Shown here in pieces: positions 14,383 to 22,250 of a stretch of DNA of 25,252 bases. The stretch spans positions 1 to 25,252 of the forward strand of contig JAGKVC010000035.1 in assembly GCA_021152595.1 (NCBI GenBank), in the 5' to 3' direction. The notes under the pieces are model-generated. The model was given only the letters and a program-made list of their open reading frames with translations. It had not been told where the DNA came from and searched no databases. The translations under genes were made by a program, and so were the position numbers. This DNA is from Clostridia bacterium (GTDB taxonomy: Bacteria; Bacillota; Clostridia; Oscillospirales; Ruminococcaceae). How positions within the stretch are numbered: the stretch's first letter is position 1; the number at the start of each line of letters is the position of its first letter.

Positions 14383-14737
14383 GGTGTCTCCGACGGATTT
14401 GTAATGGGGGCTGCTCGCCACACTGCGCTATGAGTTTGCAAAGCAAACTCACCCAACCCCCTCGCTTTGGACATTATCCCCAGACACCATGTTTATATGA
14501 GTATAAACGAAAGCTGCTCCTATCAGCGTAAATGGGAGCGGCTTTCGTTTTTCTCTTTTCATTTTTCACTATTCTCTCTTCACTTCATGTCAAATACAGC
14601 GAAAAAATGAAGTCGCTCCGTTTACGAGAACAGAAGCGACTTCATATTATTTCAGCATAAAAACGGGATTCCAAAGGGATCATCCCTTTGGCGGGAGTTT
14701 GAGGGCAGCGCCCTCATTCTAAATCCATCGGAGATAC
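14383..14737. mobile_element. MITE-like composite element 2 with terminal inverted repeats
   Basis: The left end GGTGTCTCCGACGGATTTG (14383 on) mirrors the right end, which read in reverse is GTATCTCCGATGGATTTAG (14737 back). The left arm has GAGTTTGC-aaa-GCAAACTC. The right arm (14658-14737) is a complete two-hairpin repeat (CCAAAGGGAT/ATCCCTTTGG, GAGGGC-GCT-GCCCTC). Between them lie AACGAAAGCTGCTCC/GGGAGCGGCTTTCGTT (14506-14549, followed by a T tract on +) and ATGAAGTCGCT/AGCGACTTCAT (14607-14645). Same layout as element 1. No gene fits in 14319-14742. Confidence 0.55.
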
Positions 14738-14742
14738 TGCTA

Positions 14743-15030
14743 TCACTCCATCGGAGATACCTTTTCACGCTCAAAAGTGATCATCAGCGTCAGATTGTCC
14801 CATGACGGCACAACGCTGACGACCTCCCAGCCCTGCCGGTTCATCTCCTGCATCAGGGCTTCGGCTTCGCCGGTCAGCAGTCCGCCGTTCGGGATCGAAG
14901 GATCAACCGGCAGCTCGACCGGTGAGAAAAAATCCTTCACCTTGCCGATCAGCGTATCCGGCTCGGGTGTCTCCGTGACAGCGCGGTCATAGCTGCACTG
15001 CACCATCTTGATTTTGTATTCTTTCATCAT
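14743..15030 (-). CDS. DUF4177-like small protein
   Basis: About 95 residues from ATG 15030 (or 15027), with GGGAGG just upstream and the start overlapping the previous gene's stop (ATGA), so translation is coupled. MKEYKIKMVQ at the start and ALMQEMNRQGWEVVSVVPSW...LMITFERE at the end match the DUF4177 pattern (short beta strand, helix, GWELVSV, beta hairpin). An extra segment with a D/P-rich loop lies between. Cytoplasmic, function unknown. The last codons GTATCTCCGATGGAGTGA (VSPME, stop) are an intact repeat module, so the natural C-terminus was probably altered. Confidence 0.7.
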   Translation of the reverse strand: MMKEYKIKMVQCSYDRAVTETPEPDTLIGKVKDFFSPVELPVDPSIPNGGLLTGEAEALMQEMNRQGWEVVSVVPSWDNLTLMITFEREKVSPME

Positions 15031-15245
15031 CTTGCCTCCCTGAACGCCGCAAAGACCGTCATGCATTCATCGCAGTAATAGCCGTCGCCCCAGAGCGACA
15101 GCCTGACAGTCCCCTTGCGCAGAATCTTCTGCTTCTCCTCCTCCGGATACCAGAGGAGCCTTGTGTTAAACTGCGTCAGGCTGCCGACCTCCTTCGCCTC
15201 AATGCAGCCCTTCTGACATTCTTTTCCGCATTCCGGACATTTCAT
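15027..15245 (-). CDS. DUF6487-like zinc-ribbon protein
   Basis: 72 residues. MKCPECGKECQKGCIEA at the start and YYCDECMTVF near the end provide two CxxC pairs for zinc. The centre RLLWYPEE...LRKGTVRLSLWGDGYYC fits the short DUF6487 family. AAAGGAG lies 8 bp upstream. Its TGA overlaps the next gene's ATG. It follows the membrane-protein gene by 50 bp, so a common transcript is likely. Function unknown. Confidence 0.75.
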   Translation of the reverse strand: MKCPECGKECQKGCIEAKEVGSLTQFNTRLLWYPEEEKQKILRKGTVRLSLWGDGYYCDECMTVFAAFREAR

Positions 15246-15295
15246 ATTATATTCTCCTTTTGTGATTGTGATGTTTGGCAGATTTGTGGAAACGG

Positions 15296-16057
15296 TTATT
15301 TTTCGATCTGAACGGAATTTGCGATGCGGCAGCAGGTCTCGAGATCATTTGCGCGGATCATTGTATCATAGCTGATATTGCCGTCAAACAGCTCGACAAG
15401 AACGCTGTAATACACGCCGTTCGGGTACAGCGTCGAATCACGCTCCTTGCGCTCGCTCATGAAGATAAAGCCCTTGTCCCCTGCCGGATTTGTCCAGTCC
15501 CAGCAGGTATCATAAAGCCCTGTGACTGACTCGGATTTTGCATAGGCGAAGGATTCAAAGACTGCCGCCTGCTTTGCGCTGTGGATATTGCAGTCGTCGA
15601 TCGTCATGTGATAGATCAGGTCATAGTAGCTGTACCAGTCGGAGAGCGGTTCGCGGTCCATAGAGCGGCAGAACTTCTCAAGCAGACGCGCACTTGCGTT
15701 GTTGTCAATCTCTGCGAGATCGAGCTTGCCGAAGTCAAACGGCTTCTGATACATCACCATCTGCGTTTTATCCTCGCTGAAATACACATTATATTTGGGG
15801 CTCTCCGGATCTGTGCTGAGCTGCTCCAGATTCACAGGCATCATCAGCGTGACGCCCTGCTGCGTGCGGGAGACATAATCCGCAGGCACCGCAAGATCGG
15901 CATAGGGATACGCCTCTGCGACAAATTTGAGTGCTTCGCCGTACTGTTCTTCTGCGCGCTTTTTATAGTACATGCCGCCAAATCCTGCGAGAAACACAGT
16001 CGAGCCGATCGCAGCGATGCCGACCGCGATCAGCGTGATTTTCAATCCGGTTTTCAT
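15296..16057 (-). CDS. Membrane-anchored protein of unknown function
   Basis: 253 residues from ATG 16057, chosen because AAGGAG lies 8 bp upstream; the open frame extends further but without a site. One N-terminal membrane helix (about residues 5-27, ITLIAVGIAAIGSTVFLAGFGG) is followed by YYKKRAEEQYGEALKF. The extracellular part of about 215 residues is acidic, rich in Y/D/S, with three or four cysteines. I recognise no family. The upstream lipoprotein gene on the same strand suggests both act in the envelope. Confidence 0.7.
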   Translation of the reverse strand: MKTGLKITLIAVGIAAIGSTVFLAGFGGMYYKKRAEEQYGEALKFVAEAYPYADLAVPADYVSRTQQGVTLMMPVNLEQLSTDPESPKYNVYFSEDKTQMVMYQKPFDFGKLDLAEIDNNASARLLEKFCRSMDREPLSDWYSYYDLIYHMTIDDCNIHSAKQAAVFESFAYAKSESVTGLYDTCWDWTNPAGDKGFIFMSERKERDSTLYPNGVYYSVLVELFDGNISYDTMIRANDLETCCRIANSVQIEK

Positions 16058-16094
16058 AGGTTTACTCCTTATTTTTCTGATAAACGCAGAATGC

Positions 16095-16140
16095 TGCCGT
16101 CTGCGCTGACCGGGATTGTCAGTTCGGTATGCAGACGGCA
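16095..16140 (-). other. Nested hairpin in the 16058-16343 gap
   Basis: TGCCGTCTGC (16095-16104) is exactly complementary to GCAGACGGCA (16131-16140). Inside, CTGAC (16106-16110) pairs with GTCAG (16118-16122). It lies 38 bp upstream of the start at 16057, in its leader. No T tract follows on either strand, so it looks like a leader structure rather than a terminator. A smaller CCGGAC/GTCCGG stem lies near 16310-16330, after the lipoprotein stop. No gene is supported in this gap. Confidence 0.5.
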
Positions 16141-16343
16141 TCTGCTGCTCTTGAGGAAAATATTTGCAGCCGCCGATTCGGATTCATGCGGTGTATATGC
16201 TGTACCGGTTATTGTGTTGATCGTAAGACGCATGCGCGGTCAGCGGCTGCCGAAAGAGAAAGAGAGGTGCGCGGGGCTTTCTGTCTTCGTCCTGAGATGT
16301 CATCTATCGCCGGACAGAGGATCCGTCCGGTTCAAAGCGTTTG

Positions 16344-17207
16344 TTACGTGGTCGGGGCGACGGATTCGCCGTTGACCGTGATCGGCACGGAGCCGTCCGC
16401 GAGTCCGGAGAACATCTGATAAAAGCCCATGATCAGACCGATCGCCGGATCGACCTTCCACTGACCGTTGATGCGCAGGATCGGGATATCCATGCCGAAA
16501 TCGAAGCTGCCGCTGACATCGACATTCATCTTGATGCCGCTTTCATCGGTCGAGGTGCTTGCGGCGGTCGTGCCGGAGGTTTGCAGGCGCATGTTGTATA
16601 CGCCGTCCACCTTGAAATTCTCAGCGAGCTTGGATTTTCCCTCGCTCAGTTCGTCGATCTTGCGGAAGAATTCGTTATATTGCTCTGCCTGCTCATTTGC
16701 ACAGACCGGATCCCCGATCGTGACATTGTCATTTTCAATGGAGGAGGCGCCGGTTTCCTCATCGCTCATATCGCGGAGGAACTCCAGATATTGCTCGCGG
16801 CTGCCCGTTTCGCCGTTCTCGAGATAATAGAGCATCTCAACGTCGAATACATCGACGAGCGCTTCGTAGTCGCCGTCCTTCATTGCCTTGAAATATGTAT
16901 CTGCAACCCTCTGCACCTCTGCAAGCTCATCCTTGCTCACAGGTGCAGCACCTTTGTTATCTGTTTCTGCTGTCTGCTCCGCGGCAGCCGTTTCAGCGGG
17001 AGCCGGTTCGGTAGAATCTGCGGATTCGGCAGCGGTTTCTTCTGCCGTTGTGACTTCCGCAGTCTCTGCTTCGGTTTCAGCAGCTTCCGCAGCCGTCTCG
17101 ACGGCAATATCTCTGACGGGCTCTTCAGCGGCCGGATCATCGCCGCAGCCGCAGAGGGATGCGGTCATCATCAGGGCGAGCAAAGCGGATGTCAGTCTTT
17201 TTTTCAT
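16344..17207 (-). CDS. Lipoprotein with A/E/T-rich linker and NTF2-like-looking domain
   Basis: 287 residues. Lipoprotein signal MKKRLTSALLALMMTASLCG with acceptor C21 (LCGC). Residues ~26-85 are an acidic low-complexity linker of A, E and T, typical of surface lipoproteins that must span the cell wall. From about residue 92 (ELAEVQRVADTYFKAMKDGDYEALVDVFDVEMLYY) the pattern resembles an NTF2-like/DUF4878 fold. Near the end, IPILRINGQWKVDP fits the final strand of such folds; this is inference. AAGGAA precedes the ATG. The TGTC array lies directly upstream. Confidence 0.75.
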   Translation of the reverse strand: MKKRLTSALLALMMTASLCGCGDDPAAEEPVRDIAVETAAEAAETEAETAEVTTAEETAAESADSTEPAPAETAAAEQTAETDNKGAAPVSKDELAEVQRVADTYFKAMKDGDYEALVDVFDVEMLYYLENGETGSREQYLEFLRDMSDEETGASSIENDNVTIGDPVCANEQAEQYNEFFRKIDELSEGKSKLAENFKVDGVYNMRLQTSGTTAASTSTDESGIKMNVDVSGSFDFGMDIPILRINGQWKVDPAIGLIMGFYQMFSGLADGSVPITVNGESVAPTT

Positions 17208-17337
17208 GTTCCATTCCTTTCATCGGTGCCTGCACATCGCGGTGCAGAGCGGCTGCATGGGATTTGTCAGATTCAGATTGCAGCATATCAGGCAGTGCGG
17301 CACACGGAAGGCACGCACTGCCCGCTGCGAGGCTGTT

Positions 17338-17912
17338 TGTCTTTTCTCGATTGTCTTTCTGTCACGTACCGGCTGTCGGAGTGTTTGTCCTGCCTGATGT
17401 CGGTTCAAAGCTGTAGGGCATTCGTGCTGTCTCTCTGCGATGATGTCTGTCGGATTTGTGTTGTCATGATGCTGTCATGCTGGGATGTCATTCTGTCACC
17501 AGTTGATTGTCTTCATGCTGTCAGGCTGTGATGTCATTCTGTCACCAGTTAATTGTCTTCGTGCTGTCAGGCTTGCTGTCGTTCTGTCACCAGTTGATTG
17601 TCTTCATGCTGTCGGGCGCGGTGATGGCATGTTGTCACTGCTTCGTTGTCCTCATGCTGTCATACTTGCTGTCGTTCTGTCACCAGTTAATTGTCTGCAT
17701 GCTGTCAGGCGCGGTGATGGCATGTTGTCACTGCTTCGTTGTCCTCATGCTGTCAGGCTTGATGCCGTTTCGTCGATACTCGATTGTCCTGCATGTTGTC
17801 CGATGTGGAAATTCTCTCTGTCCATTGTCAAAACCTGAGGTGTCAAAGTCATTGTGCTGTCACGATCATGATGTACTGCGTGATGTCTGCGATTGTGTCC
17901 GGACTTGATGTC
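17338..17912 (+). repeat. TGTC-phased tandem array
   Basis: I count 42 TGTC tetramers on the + strand in 575 bp and no GACA on that strand. In the core (17462-17610) the steps repeat as 11, 13 (or 12), 8, 14, giving a 45-46 bp unit containing TGTCATTCTGTCACCAGTT. A higher-order 93-bp repeat follows (TGTC at 17610/17703, 17633/17726, 17647/17740, 17658/17751). The flanks are degenerate. It fills most of the gap (17208-18005) between the SPFH gene and the lipoprotein gene, both on the minus strand. Open frames on + are by-products of the repeat. Confidence 0.9.
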
Positions 17913-18005
17913 TTATCAGAAAGCCATGTAATCTGCTGCTGTGATGATGCTGTGTTGAAATCGAATTGCTGCGATGATGCGTAGAAAATCGGCTTTTGAT
18001 ACAGA

Positions 18006-18914
18006 TTATTCAGTTGCAGGTGCCGCTGTCTGCGGAGCTGCCTGCTGTGCAGCGCCGGTGCTGCCGGTGATATCAAGCAGCAGAGAGGAATCGCTGCCGC
18101 TGACCTTCGGCACGGCGCCGTCCCATTTCTCGAGCATCTTGTTCTGGAGTACAAGATCCGTCAGGGACTTGTTCAGCAGATCGTTCGCATCCGCCTGTGC
18201 CTGCGCCTTTTTCAGCGTTGCATCGGCTTCCGCCTCGGCAGCGATGACCTTTTTCTTTGCCTCTGCCTCCGCGATAACGATTGCCTGCTCCTGCTCGGTT
18301 TTGGTCTTGAGGAGATTCTGCTCGGCGACCTGCTTCTGCTCGATCGCGGCATTGAACTCGGCGGAGAAGTCGAAGTTGACGATATTGAACTTCTCGATCT
18401 GGATGCCGTACTCGCTGACCTTGTTGCTGAGCGTTTCCTTGATCTGCTCGCCGACTGCGGTGCGCTCGGTGATGAGCTGCTCCGCGGTGTACTTCGCGGT
18501 GACGGATTTGACGCTCTCCTGCACGGCAGGCGTCAGCACAACGGCCTCGTAATCATTGCCGATATTGCGGTAGATATGTGCGGATTCCGCCGAAGCGATG
18601 CGGTAGTTGACCGCGATCACGCTGTTGACGGTTTGCAGGTCCTTGGAAACGGCGGTCGCGTCGCCCTCAAATACCTGAATCTGGTTGCTCACATCGACGA
18701 CCTCCTGCACAAAGGGGGCCTTGAAGTGGAAGCCCTCCGGGAGGGTACGGTCGCTGACCTTGCCGAGCGTAACAATGACGCCCGTATGTCCGGCAGGGAC
18801 GCTCGCGGTCGCAGTCGCCAGCAGGACGATACCTGCGGTCAAGCCGATCACGGCACCGGCGATCTTGCCGGCAGCACCCTTTTTCTTTACAGTGTAGGTC
18901 TCATTGGTATTCAT
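18006..18914 (-). CDS. SPFH/prohibitin-family membrane protein
   Basis: 302 residues. One N-terminal membrane helix (about residues 17-38, IAGAVIGLTAGIVLLATATA) follows a basic cytoplasmic start. VPAGHTGVIVTLGKVSDRTLPEGFHFKAPFVQEVVDVSNQIQ is the classic opening of the Band 7/SPFH domain of prohibitin/HflC-like proteins. A long Ala/Glu/Lys/Gln coiled coil (about 205-260) and an A/Q/T-rich tail complete the usual layout. Such proteins form large ring or cage assemblies and organise membrane domains or proteases; no partner protease gene is adjacent. AAAGGAA precedes the ATG. Confidence 0.92.
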   Translation of the reverse strand: MNTNETYTVKKKGAAGKIAGAVIGLTAGIVLLATATASVPAGHTGVIVTLGKVSDRTLPEGFHFKAPFVQEVVDVSNQIQVFEGDATAVSKDLQTVNSVIAVNYRIASAESAHIYRNIGNDYEAVVLTPAVQESVKSVTAKYTAEQLITERTAVGEQIKETLSNKVSEYGIQIEKFNIVNFDFSAEFNAAIEQKQVAEQNLLKTKTEQEQAIVIAEAEAKKKVIAAEAEADATLKKAQAQADANDLLNKSLTDLVLQNKMLEKWDGAVPKVSGSDSSLLLDITGSTGAAQQAAPQTAAPATE

Positions 18915-18979
18915 AATTCACATTCCTTTCGTGGGGCGGGCGCCGCGTCGCTGCGGTGTTTTTCCCTCCCGATGGTCTA

Positions 18980-19008
18980 ATGATACCACGTTTCCGGACA
19001 ATTTGCAA
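18980..19008 (-). promoter_or_regulatory. Sigma-A promoter of the SPFH gene
   Basis: Minus strand: TTGCAA (19008-19003), 17-bp spacer, TATCAT (18985-18980). Located about 65 bp upstream of the SPFH start. Confidence 0.75.
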
Positions 19009-19368
19009 AGCCCGAGAAAATGCCGTAAAATTTTTAGGATGAATATTTCGGCAGTTTTCTCCGGATTGCTCCTGATTCCTAACTTTTTCATATATGGTCA
19101 TGATTTTGGCGGAACGAATCTATCACATTATAAAATCTACGTATCTTCTGAGAAAACTTTTTCTTTTGAGAGTGGAAGCGTCTCGCAGATTCCGGATGCT
19201 ATTATATGTTTTGACTATTTTTCAGAAAACAGCCGGATTGTGCCGATTTTGCGGCATATTCTGCATTGATACTGCACCGCCGCGCCGCAAATCAGAACGC
19301 ATGTTCCGGAAAGCGCAGACCGTGCCGCGCGCAGGCATTTTGCAAAAATCAGACGATCTTGCGCAGGC
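19009..19368. other. Gap without recognisable gene
   Basis: About 360 bp between the SPFH promoter and the terminator of the ABC operon. The + strand frames crossing it have no ribosome binding site and no protein-like composition. I see no further repeats here. Confidence 0.5.
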
Positions 19369-19406
19369 AAAAAACAGCCGCCGGAAAGGACTACCCCTCC
19401 GGCGGC
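19369..19406 (-). terminator. Terminator of the ABC2-permease operon
   Basis: Minus strand: GCCGCCGGA (19406-19398) pairs with TCCGGCGGC (19385-19377), followed by TGTTTTTTGCC. It lies 20 bp after the last stop of the operon. Confidence 0.9.
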
Positions 19407-19425
19407 AGCAGGATATACAATTATA

Positions 19426-20091
19426 TTAGTATTCCGCTTCGCGCAGCGCCCTGACAGTCAGCATCCGCGAGAGCAGGAAAAGCACCAGCGCCGCGCCTGC
19501 CGCGATCTCAAACAGCAGCTCGCTCTCATAGATCTTCATGCCGAACAGCGATTCCTGCACGTATGCCCTTGACAGATTACTGCACACAAGAAAGATCACG
19601 ATATAAGGCAGCAGCGCAATACACAGCCCCAAAGAGCGACCGCCCTTTGCAGCAGCAGGAATATAGCAGGCGGCAGGCAGCAGCGTACAGACGATCTGCG
19701 CACAGAGATACTGCCGCACCGTCATCAGCGAGTGAAATTTGCTGTATATCTCAAATTCCGCATTCGATGTCATATGCTTCAGCATGTCATAGTTCGGCAG
19801 ATCGCGCCCGTGCAGCAGATAAAACAGCAGCAGCAGCACGGCCGTCATCACCGGCAGCAGCACATAATACACATCCCAGCGCTTTTCTTTGGCTATGGGG
19901 AGCGTGAGCTGATACCGGTCAAACCGGCTGCGCTGATCGGCAGCGATCGACCACAGCGGATAGATCCCGATGATCAGCGCGATCATGCACGCAGGCTCAA
20001 ATAAATTCCCGTCCCGCGGCAATATCAGCAGAAACAGCAGCGCCAGAGCCCACACGTTCTGATACCATTCTTTCAGCAGCAAGCCTTTCAT
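19426..20091 (-). CDS. ABC2-type membrane protein, paralogue 6
   Basis: 221 residues, about six membrane helices. MKGLLLKEWYQN at the start and the central RFDRYQLTLPIAKEKRWDVYYV match the ABC2_membrane_5 pattern (MKGLLLKE..., W/F-D-x-x-x-T-x-P-x-S/A-R/K). The C-terminus LSRMLTVRALREAEY resembles that of paralogue 5. GAGGG lies 7 bp upstream. Last gene of the operon; presumably a permease subunit working with the operon's ATPase. Confidence 0.78.
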   Translation of the reverse strand: MKGLLLKEWYQNVWALALLFLLILPRDGNLFEPACMIALIIGIYPLWSIAADQRSRFDRYQLTLPIAKEKRWDVYYVLLPVMTAVLLLLFYLLHGRDLPNYDMLKHMTSNAEFEIYSKFHSLMTVRQYLCAQIVCTLLPAACYIPAAAKGGRSLGLCIALLPYIVIFLVCSNLSRAYVQESLFGMKIYESELLFEIAAGAALVLFLLSRMLTVRALREAEY

Positions 20092-20108
20092 TGTCAGCCC
20101 TCATTTCA

Positions 20109-20735
20109 TCAGGATTCCGCTCTGCGCAGCGCCCGGACGCTCAGCATCCGCGAGAGGGGGAAGATCAGCAGCATGCACAGCCCCAGCACAGATGCTCTCG
20201 TCATGACGGTTTCACAGTTCCCGTCACCGAGAAACATCCATAGTCTGCCGCTTGCGAAAATTTCCGTAAGAGGCAGCAGCACATAGACCGGCAGCATCAG
20301 CAGCGCCGCGATTCTGCCTGCCGTGATCCCGAAGCGGCATGTCACGGGCAGATAGACCGCAGGCATCAGCAGACACAGCACGCCATGCAGGATCACCATA
20401 CTGACACTCACATCTTCATGTAATACACATTTGCCGATCAGCACCTGCACGGCAAGATAGATGCATGTTGAGACGATCACCGCGATATAGTAGAAATCCG
20501 CGTAGCTGCTGCGCTTTGCAGGCAGCACCGGATACCAGCGGTCAAAATGCGAGACCGCGTCCCTGTTCAGCGAGAACAGCGGCAGCAGCGCGATGATCGG
20601 CGGTGCGAGAAACAGCACCAGCAAAAAATAAAGGACGATGTTATACGCTCCGATCAGCGCAAACGCAAGCAGCAGGCAGATCAGCCGCCTCTGCGTATAC
20701 CATTCTTTTGTCAGCATCGCGCGCATGACGATCAC
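20109..20735 (-). CDS. ABC2-type membrane protein, paralogue 5
   Basis: Up to 208 residues. The frame begins with GTG at 20735, which overlaps the upstream TGA (GTGA). ATG 20726 or 20720 (MLTKEWYTQRR, aligning with MKGLLLKEWY of the paralogues) are alternatives; GGAAGG lies upstream. About six helices, with SHFDRWYPVLPAKRSSYADFYY as the central motif and LSRMLSVRALRRAES at the end. Probably a permease subunit of unknown substrate. Confidence 0.72.
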   Translation of the reverse strand: MIVMRAMLTKEWYTQRRLICLLLAFALIGAYNIVLYFLLVLFLAPPIIALLPLFSLNRDAVSHFDRWYPVLPAKRSSYADFYYIAVIVSTCIYLAVQVLIGKCVLHEDVSVSMVILHGVLCLLMPAVYLPVTCRFGITAGRIAALLMLPVYVLLPLTEIFASGRLWMFLGDGNCETVMTRASVLGLCMLLIFPLSRMLSVRALRRAES

Positions 20736-21058
20736 ATTCCTTCCGCACGCTGCTTTCTATGCTTCATACCGGCAGCAAAGCAGATCAGCATGAGCAGCAT
20801 CAGCGGCGCTGCCACAAGGAAAAGCAGATCCTCCGCATGCCCGATGCAGAAGTCACAGTAGCATTGCGCGTTTTTGATCTCCAGCGCCGACGGCAGCGCA
20901 ATACCTGCCGCGAGGATCCCGTTGAGGATGCTCATAACGCCTGCGCAGCTTACACGCTGTGTTTTCGCAGCAATCAGCTTTCCGATCAGCCCCGTGACAA
21001 GGACAGAAAGTCCGCCGATGATCCCCCAGTTCACAAAAATCCGCAAAATGAACTCCAT
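20732..21058 (-). CDS. Small membrane protein with three helices
   Basis: 108 residues; hydrophobic segments near 5-27, 40-60 and 78-98. The loop between the second and third contains CYCDFCIGH, a cysteine cluster that could bind metal or form disulfides. No family recognised. It overlaps the next gene by 4 bp and follows the 166-residue membrane protein by 30 bp, so it belongs to the operon. Confidence 0.65.
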   Translation of the reverse strand: MEFILRIFVNWGIIGGLSVLVTGLIGKLIAAKTQRVSCAGVMSILNGILAAGIALPSALEIKNAQCYCDFCIGHAEDLLFLVAAPLMLLMLICFAAGMKHRKQRAEGM

Positions 21059-21088
21059 GATAATCCCTCCTTAAAATGTCTGCGATGA

Positions 21089-21589
21089 TTACGGATAATA
21101 CGCCGTAAAGGTATCCAGATAGTATTCTGCCATGGTCAGCTTTTCGCCGCCGAGGAGGTCGAAATGTCCGGTCTCGGGCGTCTTGCGCAGCACATCGCGG
21201 CGGCTTGTGCGGATCTGCGTGATCATGCTGTCCTCCATGCGGTAGGCGAAATAATACGGCTCCTCCGCTTCATAGTATCCGTTTGCCGAAGCCGTAAACG
21301 GCGCAATCGACGGATCGTCCGGCGTCACCGTCATGGTACTGCCCTCGATTCTGCCGTATCCGGTATAGTTCCCCTGCGGCAGCGCCGTATCCGTTTCCAT
21401 CATCAGCGTGTTCAGCAGATTGTACATGCTCTTGGCTTCGTTATTATGCTGAAACAGAAACTCCTTTGTCTGCTTGTTTTTGAATAATACAAGTCCTGTC
21501 CAGATCAGCGCGGCTGCCGCAGTCAGGATCAGCAGGAACCGGATTGCTTTCCGGCCGTGCTTTGCAGGATTCTTCGCTGTTTCTTTCAT
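21089..21589 (-). CDS. Single-pass membrane protein of unknown function
   Basis: 166 residues. A basic start (KNPAKHGRKAIRF) leads into one helix (LLILTAAAALIWTGLVLF, about 19-36) and an extracytoplasmic domain of about 125 residues ending in AEYYLDTFTAYYP. AAGGAG is 9 bp upstream. Its place between permease paralogues suggests an accessory subunit; no family recognised. Confidence 0.65.
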   Translation of the reverse strand: MKETAKNPAKHGRKAIRFLLILTAAAALIWTGLVLFKNKQTKEFLFQHNNEAKSMYNLLNTLMMETDTALPQGNYTGYGRIEGSTMTVTPDDPSIAPFTASANGYYEAEEPYYFAYRMEDSMITQIRTSRRDVLRKTPETGHFDLLGGEKLTMAEYYLDTFTAYYP

Positions 21590-21607
21590 TTTGATACACT
21601 CCTTTTG

Positions 21608-22222
21608 TCAGAATTCACGTTTTTCGATCAGGTGCAGGGACAGCAGCCATGCGGTGACAAATACCGCGAGACAGACCGGCGTCAGCACCATATGATACGG
21701 CTGATAGGTCACAACCGGCGGAGTACCGTTTCCGTGAAACTGCACATCCGGTCCGGGAACAAAGCGCTGCACGAGCGCAAACAACATCAGCAGCGGCAGA
21801 ATCATGATTCCGGCTTTCTTGAAGCCGAAGCGTGACGTCAGCAGCAGCAGCATGCCCGGAAGCAGCAGCCCGATTGCGGACATGATGCCGAAATCATACC
21901 AGATTTCCTGAAACTCGCTCGGTGCAGCGATATCACACAGCAGCGACAACAGCAGAACCGAACCGTTTATCATCAGCACCGTGAGAAACGACGCATTGAC
22001 GCAGTCCTTCCGGCTGACCGGCATTGTCAGACGCCAGCTTTCAAAGCCGCTTTTCACATCCTCGGCAAGCGGCATGGTCTCCAGCATGACCAGATAGGTC
22101 AATCCCAGATACAGCGTCATAAACGGAACCCCGATCATCGCGCCGAACAGCACCGCAGCAGCCGCGACGATCAGAACCGGAATCCGGAGCGAATACAGAT
22201 TCCGGAGCAGTAAGCCTTTCAT
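21608..22222 (-). CDS. ABC2-type membrane protein, paralogue 4
   Basis: 204 residues from ATG 22222 (MKGLLLRNLYSLRIPVLI), with GAGGGGG upstream; longer frames run into the neighbouring gene and have no site. About six helices. The central block KSGFESWRLTMPVSRKDCVNASFLTVL is typical of ABC2_membrane_5. The first 25 residues and the DNA around the start are almost identical to paralogue 3. Ends in HLIEKREF. Confidence 0.8.
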   Translation of the reverse strand: MKGLLLRNLYSLRIPVLIVAAAAVLFGAMIGVPFMTLYLGLTYLVMLETMPLAEDVKSGFESWRLTMPVSRKDCVNASFLTVLMINGSVLLLSLLCDIAAPSEFQEIWYDFGIMSAIGLLLPGMLLLLTSRFGFKKAGIMILPLLMLFALVQRFVPGPDVQFHGNGTPPVVTYQPYHMVLTPVCLAVFVTAWLLSLHLIEKREF

Positions 22223-22250
22223 AGGTATCCCCCTCAGAATTCGCGCTTTT
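22146..22250. repeat. Direct repeat between paralogues 3 and 4 (copy A)
   Basis: About 105 bp spanning the 5' end of one gene, its ribosome binding site and the REF-stop end of the preceding gene. It is nearly identical to 22781-22885, 635 bp away. This marks a recent tandem duplication or gene conversion. Confidence 0.8.

Noticed and set aside
17485..17908. Overlapping + strand frames encoding repeated SFCHQLIVF-like peptides
   Set aside because: Two frames are open at once, no ribosome binding site precedes them, and the 46-bp unit breaks the frame. They follow from the TGTC array.
17338..17912. CRISPR array
   Set aside because: There is no constant repeat of 24-37 bp alternating with unique spacers; the units are tandem and degenerate, and no cas gene is present.
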